Assembly: GCA_039696685.1 (NCBI GenBank)
Contig: CP155565.1
Location: forward strand, 1,302,001 to 1,366,000
DNA: 64,000 nt
Direction of reading: 5' to 3'
From: Vibrio sp. CDRSL-10 TSBA
GTDB lineage: Bacteria > Pseudomonadota > Gammaproteobacteria > Enterobacterales > Vibrionaceae
Shown here: in pieces, positions 58,811-64,000 of the stretch
Position numbering within the stretch: the first letter of the stretch is position 1
How the letters are laid out: the number at the start of each line of letters is the position of its first letter
Notes under the pieces: model-generated
What the model was told of the DNA's origin: nothing
What the model saw: only the letters and a program-made list of their open reading frames with translations
Database searches by the model: none
Program-made: the position numbers and the translations under genes

Positions 58811-60920
58811 TTATAGCCCGGGCAGATCTAACCGCAAATACTGGTACTGACCGGATTCAAGGTAGGCCAACTCTTCCTGATAGCCAGAACTGAGCAGAGG
58901 AAAACGCTTGTAGGTTTTCGGATCCAGGCTGTTGGCTTCAATATGAAACCCCGGTGCCTGTCTGTCGCGTTTCCACTGGTTACGAAACAGTAACTTGAAA
59001 AACTTCACGGTGTAATCAGCCATCAGCGATTTGTCTATCGCGGAAAATTCTTCGGTCATCGTTTCAAAAGTATCACGGGGCGGCATCCCGGCCTCGAGGG
59101 TGAGAAATACCATGCGATCCAATACATCAAACGGCATTAAGTCGTCCTCATCGCGCTGCTCCCCCGGACGAAGCTCAGCGGTCGGGCGCTGATTATTAAT
59201 GTAGGACAGGGCACTGAGCTTCATGGTTTGACCATCCTGAGAGCAGAAACCGTGACGCTCAAGCCACAACAGTAACTTGAGAATACGCGTCTTGGTGACG
59301 CCGCAGATGGGCGCCAGCACGCCGGATGAATCGCCATCCATGGTGCAGTAACCGACCGCGCCTTCAGACATATTGCTGGTGGTGAGCAGCAGCTTGTTTT
59401 CGAGGTTGGCGATAAACCAGATGCTCGGAGAACGCACCCGGGCCTGAATATTTTGCAGGGCGATATCATGTTCCTGCCAGTTGAGATCGAGCGCAGTGGC
59501 TTTGGCCACCATGGCTTGGTAGTTATCAACCGCTGCACTGATATCCAGGCTGAGAAACTTTGCGCCAAAAGATTGTGCGACTTTTTGCGCCGCTTCGCGC
59601 GTAACCGGTCCGCTGTTCGCGCTGGCCTGGTAAGCGGTGGTGAGCATATTGGCCATGATGGCGCGCGCGGTTTTCAGTACTACTTGCTGGCAATCTGCGC
59701 CCGTTGACTGCTTGTCAAATTCGCTGATGCGCTGGCTGGTGAGAAATTTACTCAGATGTGCTGGCAACGTACATTGGCTGCCTGCTGCGGTTTTAGCGAT
59801 GCGTTTCTCTTAGTTCAAATACCACGGAACAGTACACACTGCTGGCGACCAGAGCGGAATCGGCGCCGCCGCTGAGCGACAAGGCGTAACCGTCGGTGGC
59901 GGTTTTTTTCAGCCAGTCACGCAGGCCAAGGGCGATGGCACGCAACGCTTCTTCATGTTCCTCATGTTCGCTCTCCTCCCAGGGGTGGTTCAAGGGCATC
60001 GGCGTCAGTTTGTGCATCAATTCGCTGTCGTTTAATCCCACCTCAATGACCTGCTCGGAATCAAAATCATGCACCTCAAAGTAGCGCTGACTGTTACTGA
60101 TCTGGCCGATACGGCTGCGTGACAGATCGACATCGGCACAGACCACTTCTACGTCACTCATGTGCAGTCGCTCTCCTTTGGCCACCAGAGCTCCGTCGAC
60201 AGCGATCATGGCACCGGCATCATAGATAGCCCGACCTGATTCGCAGCCGGACAGATTCGACAGTACGTAGCAAGCGGAGTAGACGCGGCTGGACTCTTCA
60301 ACCAGACGTTTACGGGTTCGAAACTTACCGATCGCGAAGTGACTGGCGCTGGGGTTGGCGATGACATCGACGCCCTGGTTAAAAAAGCGCTCTGAAGTGC
60401 GGTTGGCAACCCACGCATCTTCACAGATTTCAAACCCGACTTTTACCCCGTTGATTTGGTAAACCGGGTTGCCAATCGGGGTGGGTGTTTGCATCCCGTC
60501 TAGCTGCACGGCGCTGTTTTTACTGCCGGTCCAGGGCGTGAACCAGCGCTGCTCATAGTGCAGGCCGTTGGCCGCCAGATTGCGTTTTAACGACATACCG
60601 TGAATGCCTTTGCGGGTCACCAGGGCGACCGCGTTATAAATGCGGTTGTTGATCATAACAGGCAGGCCGACGGAGACCGCCATACTGCGCGGGATGAAAC
60701 GTGCCAGATCGCCGACACTTTTGAGGGCACGCCGGGCGACATGCGGGCTGTGGAAAAAATCTTCACAGCCGTAACCGGATATCGACAGTTCAGGTGTGAT
60801 CAGCAGCGTCGCACCGCTCTGGTGGGCGAGTTCAATTGCTCGTTTTATGTTGGCCAGATTACCACTCCAGTCCATTGGAGTTTGGTTGAGAGAACAGGAA
60901 CTGATGCGCAGTGTGGTCAT
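58811..60920 (-). CDS. nadE: Glutamine-dependent NAD+ synthetase
   Basis: About 703 aa two-domain enzyme that amidates nicotinic acid adenine dinucleotide, using ammonia from glutamine. N-terminal nitrilase-type glutaminase: catalytic Glu in LLITPELSISGYG, Lys in SLKRNLAANGLHYE and Cys in VGFEICEDAW. C-terminal synthetase: PP-loop SLSGGADSALVA and LTTSNMSEGAVGYCTMDGDS. One extra base at 59803-59807 (GTTTC on plus) splits the synthetase domain just after the PP-loop; corrected: VVFELRERIAKTAAGSQCTL. The start MTTLRISSC at 60920 has aaagga upstream. Length matches the long bacterial type. Confidence 0.93.
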
Positions 60921-61148
60921 AGTGAATCCTTTCTTGTGTCGCAATAAGGGCTTAGCGATGCTTTACCTGATTAATTGTATATTATTTGCACGCTTCATGG
61001 GCGCCTATTCAGGCTCATCCTGAATTCTCGCCTTTCCCCCCGATTTAGTGGCTAAGCTGCCCGGACGATCATAGTTCGTTGCATAGCGAAGTGTTTGTTT
61101 TTGAGAGTCGCTATATTCAGCTCTGTCATAATATGAAGAGGATGCAAC

Positions 61149-61460
61149 ATGATCGCGGTTCTTTTTGAAGCGCAGGCAATGCCTGAGCAGCAACAGCGTT
61201 ACTTTGAGGTGGCAGCACAGCTCAAACCTTTATTACAAGATGTTGAGGGCTTTATTTCGATCGAACGATTCAGATGTACCAGTAACCCGGATAAGTTTAT
61301 TTCGTTGTCCTGGTGGCAAAATGAACAGGCCATACTGGACTGGAAACAAAACAGTGCGCATCAGCAGGCGCAGCATGAAGGCAAGGTAAGCATATTCAGC
61401 CATTACACGATACGGATTCTGACGCTGAGCAGAGAGTACGCTTGGCAACCGCAGGAGTAA
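61149..61460 (+). CDS. ABM-domain (antibiotic biosynthesis monooxygenase-like) protein
   Basis: 103 aa, intact. Dimeric ferredoxin-like fold: FEVAAQLKPLLQDVEGFISI followed by KFISLSWWQNEQAILDWKQN and a final His/Tyr strand (FSHYTIRILT). Members range from haem-degrading and quinone monooxygenases to unknown enzymes. Start 61149 with gaggatgcaac upstream. Six bases before the next gene's start, so one operon. Confidence 0.85.
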   Translation: MIAVLFEAQAMPEQQQRYFEVAAQLKPLLQDVEGFISIERFRCTSNPDKFISLSWWQNEQAILDWKQNSAHQQAQHEGKVSIFSHYTIRILTLSREYAWQPQE

Positions 61461-61465
61461 TCACT

Positions 61466-61849
61466 ATGTATGATATTCATATTATTTTGGCTGATGTGCC
61501 CGGGGAACTTGCTCGTATGGGGGAAATTCTCGGTGAAAATGGCATCGGACTTGAGGGAGGCGGCGTTTTTTCTTCCCAGACGGGAAGCCATGCCCACTTT
61601 CTGGTCGAAGAGGGCGAAACGGGCCAGAGCTGTCCTGGAGAATCATGGCTTTATGGTGGTTGATGTCATCAAGCCCCTGATACGCAGACTGCGTCAGGAA
61701 CGGCCGGGTCAGCGCTGCTGACCTTTCTGGAGCAGCAGCGCTGGATAGAAAGAGTGCCCGGATATCGTGAAGTGGTGATAAGCGCCAGAGGCCGTGCAGC
61801 CTTGGTACAGCAATTTGACGTTAGTTTCGATGCCGAGAGCCAACGCTGA
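61466..61849 (+). CDS. ACT-like domain protein (two frameshifts as written)
   Basis: About 127 aa after correction. The N-terminus (YDIHIILADVPGELARMGEI, then LGENGIGLEGGGVF) reads as an ACT ligand-binding domain with the DVPGEL turn. Two breaks: one extra A at 61616-61620 (GAAAC; corrected EEGERARAVLENHGFMVVDV), and near 61705 a GGGG run that seems to have lost a G (corrected RQERPGSALLTFLEQQRWIE). It would end SFDAESQR at 61849. Two lesions in 130 codons leave real decay possible. Coupled with the ABM gene upstream. Function unknown. Confidence 0.65.
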
Positions 61850-61858
61850 CCTTGCTTG

Positions 61859-62167
61859 TCAGTTACCGAGTAAAGGGCGCATGAAGCTGCGTTCATAGCT
61901 CAGTACGCAATCTGTCTGTTCGGCATACTCAAAAGCGGCTTGGCAGTCAGGATCGGTCACGGAGTCGTGACGATATTGTTCATAGGCGGCTAAGGACGAA
62001 AATGAGAACAGCGCCAGAGTAATATTGTTGGCGCCCTCGGCCGGCAGAAAGTAGCCATGGTGCGTGCCACCAAACTTCTCCATCAGCGGAATCCACATCC
62101 GCGCATAACGTTCAAATTCAGCGATTTTTTTCGGGTCGATAACGTATCTGACGTGACAGGTGATCAC
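61859..62167 (-). CDS. NIPSNAP-family protein
   Basis: 102 aa, intact. The GTG at 62167 is chosen because ggaggcac precedes it; the frame's extension to 62248 lacks a site. Ferredoxin-like dimer fold: ITCHVRYVIDPKKIAEFERY, IPLMEKFGGTHHGYFLPAEG, and FSSLAAYEQYRHDS. The family has no firm biochemical role. Convergent with the ABM/ACT pair. Confidence 0.88.
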   Translation of the reverse strand: MITCHVRYVIDPKKIAEFERYARMWIPLMEKFGGTHHGYFLPAEGANNITLALFSFSSLAAYEQYRHDSVTDPDCQAAFEYAEQTDCVLSYERSFMRPLLGN

Positions 62168-62334
62168 TGTGCCTCCCTGATAAGTGATTAGGAGCTTATC
62201 ATCATAAGTTTGGGCGGCGGGTCGAAAAACCAAGCCGCGCCAGGTCAAGGATAAGTGTGTGTTCCGCTTAGTTTCCGCGCTTCGTTTCTTATTTTGGTTT
62301 ACTTTGGCTTAGTTCCGCGTCGTTTTCACTGCAG

Positions 62335-62733
62335 CTAACGGATCAACCCTTGTTCAAGTAATTCAGGGAAGACGTAAGATTTGAAAATGGTCGAGATATT
62401 GGCTTGAGCGACATTGGTGCTGTTAACCCACTTTATTTCGGCGATTTCTGCACTGGCTTTTATCTCGCCCTGATAACGATGAACCGTAAACACGCTCATT
62501 TCCAGTTCTATCTGATCATGGCCGGATGCGTTGGCGGTGTAGACGTTATAAAACGCAATATCTGCTTCAGTCAGGGTAATACCAATTTCTTCATTGAGCT
62601 CGCGGATCAGCGCTTGCTGAGCCGATTCTCCTGCTTCTGGTTTGCCACCGGGAGCAAAAAAGACGTCTTTGCCTTTGGAGCGAACGACCAGCAGAGCGCC
62701 GTTCTGAATGATGATACCAGCTGATTTTTTCAT
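62335..62733 (-). CDS. Nudix hydrolase
   Basis: 132 aa, intact. A full Nudix box, G-x5-E-x7-REUxEExGU, is present from the GG of PGGKPEAGES through IRELNEEIG. Nudix enzymes cleave nucleoside diphosphates linked to another group; the substrate cannot be told from sequence. The 167-base gap to the NIPSNAP gene holds only a degenerate GTGTGT motif near 62255. Confidence 0.93.
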   Translation of the reverse strand: MKKSAGIIIQNGALLVVRSKGKDVFFAPGGKPEAGESAQQALIRELNEEIGITLTEADIAFYNVYTANASGHDQIELEMSVFTVHRYQGEIKASAEIAEIKWVNSTNVAQANISTIFKSYVFPELLEQGLIR

Positions 62734-62790
62734 GTGTCCTCATGGTTCAAATGTGTGGATGACGATTACCGCCCATCGGAAAGGGATAAA

Positions 62791-62818
62791 AAAACACCGC
62801 TTCAGTGAAGCGGTGTTT
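62791..62818. terminator. Terminator between the Nudix and cytochrome genes
   Basis: AAACACCGCTTCA-G-TGAAGCGGTGTTT, flanked by an A-rich tract on the left, so it ends the cytochrome transcript on the minus strand. Confidence 0.85.
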
Positions 62819-62825
62819 GATAAGG

Positions 62826-64000
62826 TTACTTGGCTTTACGACGTCTGCGCAGCCACAGCAGTGCGATCACGACCACTACAGCGCCGACGCCCATGCCCAC
62901 TCGGGACAGCATCAGCAGTGGTGATGTCTCGCCACCGGCGCGCAGAGTTTTGACCCGCTCAGTGCTGATGGTGACATCACTCTGGCCAATCTCTGCCATC
63001 AGATAATTGGTCACCGCAGCGACTTGAGCATCAGTCATCTCGGATTCAAAACCCAGCATGCCCTGATCTTTCTCTGGCCACACTCCTTCCAGAATCACCA
63101 TCGCCACGTTATCGGCGGTTGGTTTGTTGAGAATCGGATGACCTTGCAAAGGCGGTAAACCGTTCAGGCCACGGCCTGATAAGTTATGGCACGATGCACA
63201 GTTATTGACGTACAGGGTTTCGCCTTCACTCATGTTGGCCAGGGCCTGCGGTGTGTCATCACCTTCGACCTTGGTCAGAGTTGCAGGCTGAGCGGCCGCA
63301 GCGTGATACTCGCCGCCTTCCGGCAGCAGGTAAGTGGCAATGGCTGACAGATCATCAGACGTCATGCGTGAGAAGCTTTTATCAATCGCTTCCAGCATCG
63401 GACCTGCCGCGGTGGCACCATTACCTGCATGGCCGGTGGCCAGATACTGAGTCAGCATTTGGTGGGTCCAGTACGGCTTGCCTTGCAACGCTTCAGCGGT
63501 GATATCCGGTGCATACCAGGTGCCCAGTGACGTGCCCTGCAGGTATTTGTCCTGCTGCTCTGCCATCAGGAAGTTACGCGGAGTGTGACAGGTGCTACAG
63601 TGTGTCAGACCCTGCACCAGATAAGCGCCGCGGTTCCACTCGTCAGATTGAGTGCTATCCGGCTGGTATGCTTGGTCGTCCAAAAACAGCAGGTTCCACG
63701 CCGCCATGCTAAAGCGCAGGTTGAACGGGAAACGGCAGTTTGGTCTCTGCCGGTTTCACATCCACTGGCTCTACGCCGTGCATAAAGTACGCGTACAGAG
63801 CAGAGACATCTTCGTCGGTCAGTTTCGCGTAAGCAGTATAAGGCATTGCCGGGTAAAGCTGGCTGCCATCGCCGCGTACGCCTTCACGCAGGGCCGCTGC
63901 AAATTGCTCTTCGCTGTAGTTACCGATACCGGCCGTTTTAGACGGGGTAATGTTGGTACTGTAAATGGTGCCCAGCGGGCTGCCGATAGCATGGCCGCCG
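62826..64000 (-). CDS. Multihaem membrane-anchored cytochrome c (dehydrogenase electron-transfer subunit type), partial
   Basis: Runs off the right edge; at least 391 aa in view. Two c-type haem sites are visible, CSTCH (LVQGLTHCSTCHTPRNF) and CASCH (LYVNNCASCHNLSGRG), and the part cut off probably holds a first site, as in three-haem subunits of gluconate, alcohol or aldehyde dehydrogenases. GGHAIGSPLGTIYSTNITPS and DVSALYAYFMHGVEPV are typical of that group. It ends in a membrane helix and basic tail (GVGAVVVVIALLWLRRRRKAK). One extra base at 63729-63733 (GAAAC on plus) breaks the frame; corrected: ETKLPFPFNLRFSMAAWNLL. It passes electrons from a periplasmic dehydrogenase to the respiratory chain; the partner lies outside. 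Confidence 0.87.

Overview
The window reads as a chromosomal segment of a Vibrio-like gammaproteobacterium of roughly 50% GC. Supporting signs are a VqmA/VqmR quorum-sensing locus next to pdxH, a short PutA with an AraC-type regulator and PutP, an FMN-riboswitch-controlled ribB, three chemoreceptors, and a REP-associated transposase with scattered GTGTGTCC motifs. From memory, pdxH, vqmA, putA, putP and ribB lie close together on V. cholerae chromosome II, so I infer a second-chromosome location.

Layout. 1-3354: an HlyD-type secretion gene split by a tandem IS630-family dimer. 3612-5300: pdxH, then vqmA, the vqmR sRNA and its VqmA box. 5324-8453: two paralogous coiled-coil/PEGA proteins, one carrying a formylglycine-enzyme-like domain without cysteines. 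8884-15395: proline utilisation (AraC regulator, putA, a free ALDH-like domain, putP), followed by a dCache chemoreceptor. 18234-19138: FMN riboswitch and ribB. 19196-20601: RAYT with flanking repeats. 20735-24300: Fur-box-controlled periplasmic siderophore esterase and TonB receptor. 24371-25961: LysE exporter and LysR regulator. 26017-30872: an unrecognised envelope cluster (coiled-coil lipoprotein, VWA protein, TPR-like protein, lipoprotein). 30988-36908: regulators, PEBP, RhlE helicase, RRM protein, PLP enzyme with Lrp regulator. 36949-43123: a complete tetronate (L-threonate/D-erythronate) operon with DeoR regulator. 43393-64000: BdlA-like receptor, SolA, LysR plus NAD-binding protein, TSUP and YccF membrane proteins, a nuclease-like protein, GntR regulator, a deletion scar with an old-yellow-enzyme remnant, exonuclease, chemoreceptor, PsiE, NadE, small enzymes, Nudix, and a multihaem cytochrome c running off the edge.

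The dominant oddity is the state of the reading frames. I find 29 frameshifts in otherwise well-conserved genes. Twenty-seven are explained by a single extra A/T that makes GAAC into GAAAC (GTTTC on the other strand). The two IS630 copies serve as an internal control: one has GAAC and the other GAAAC at the same position. I treat these genes as intact in nature and the shifts as a probable sequence-specific read or base-calling error. They are annotated as single CDSs with the shift position stated. The two remaining shifts are one-base losses in C and G runs.

No tRNA, rRNA or CRISPR array was seen.
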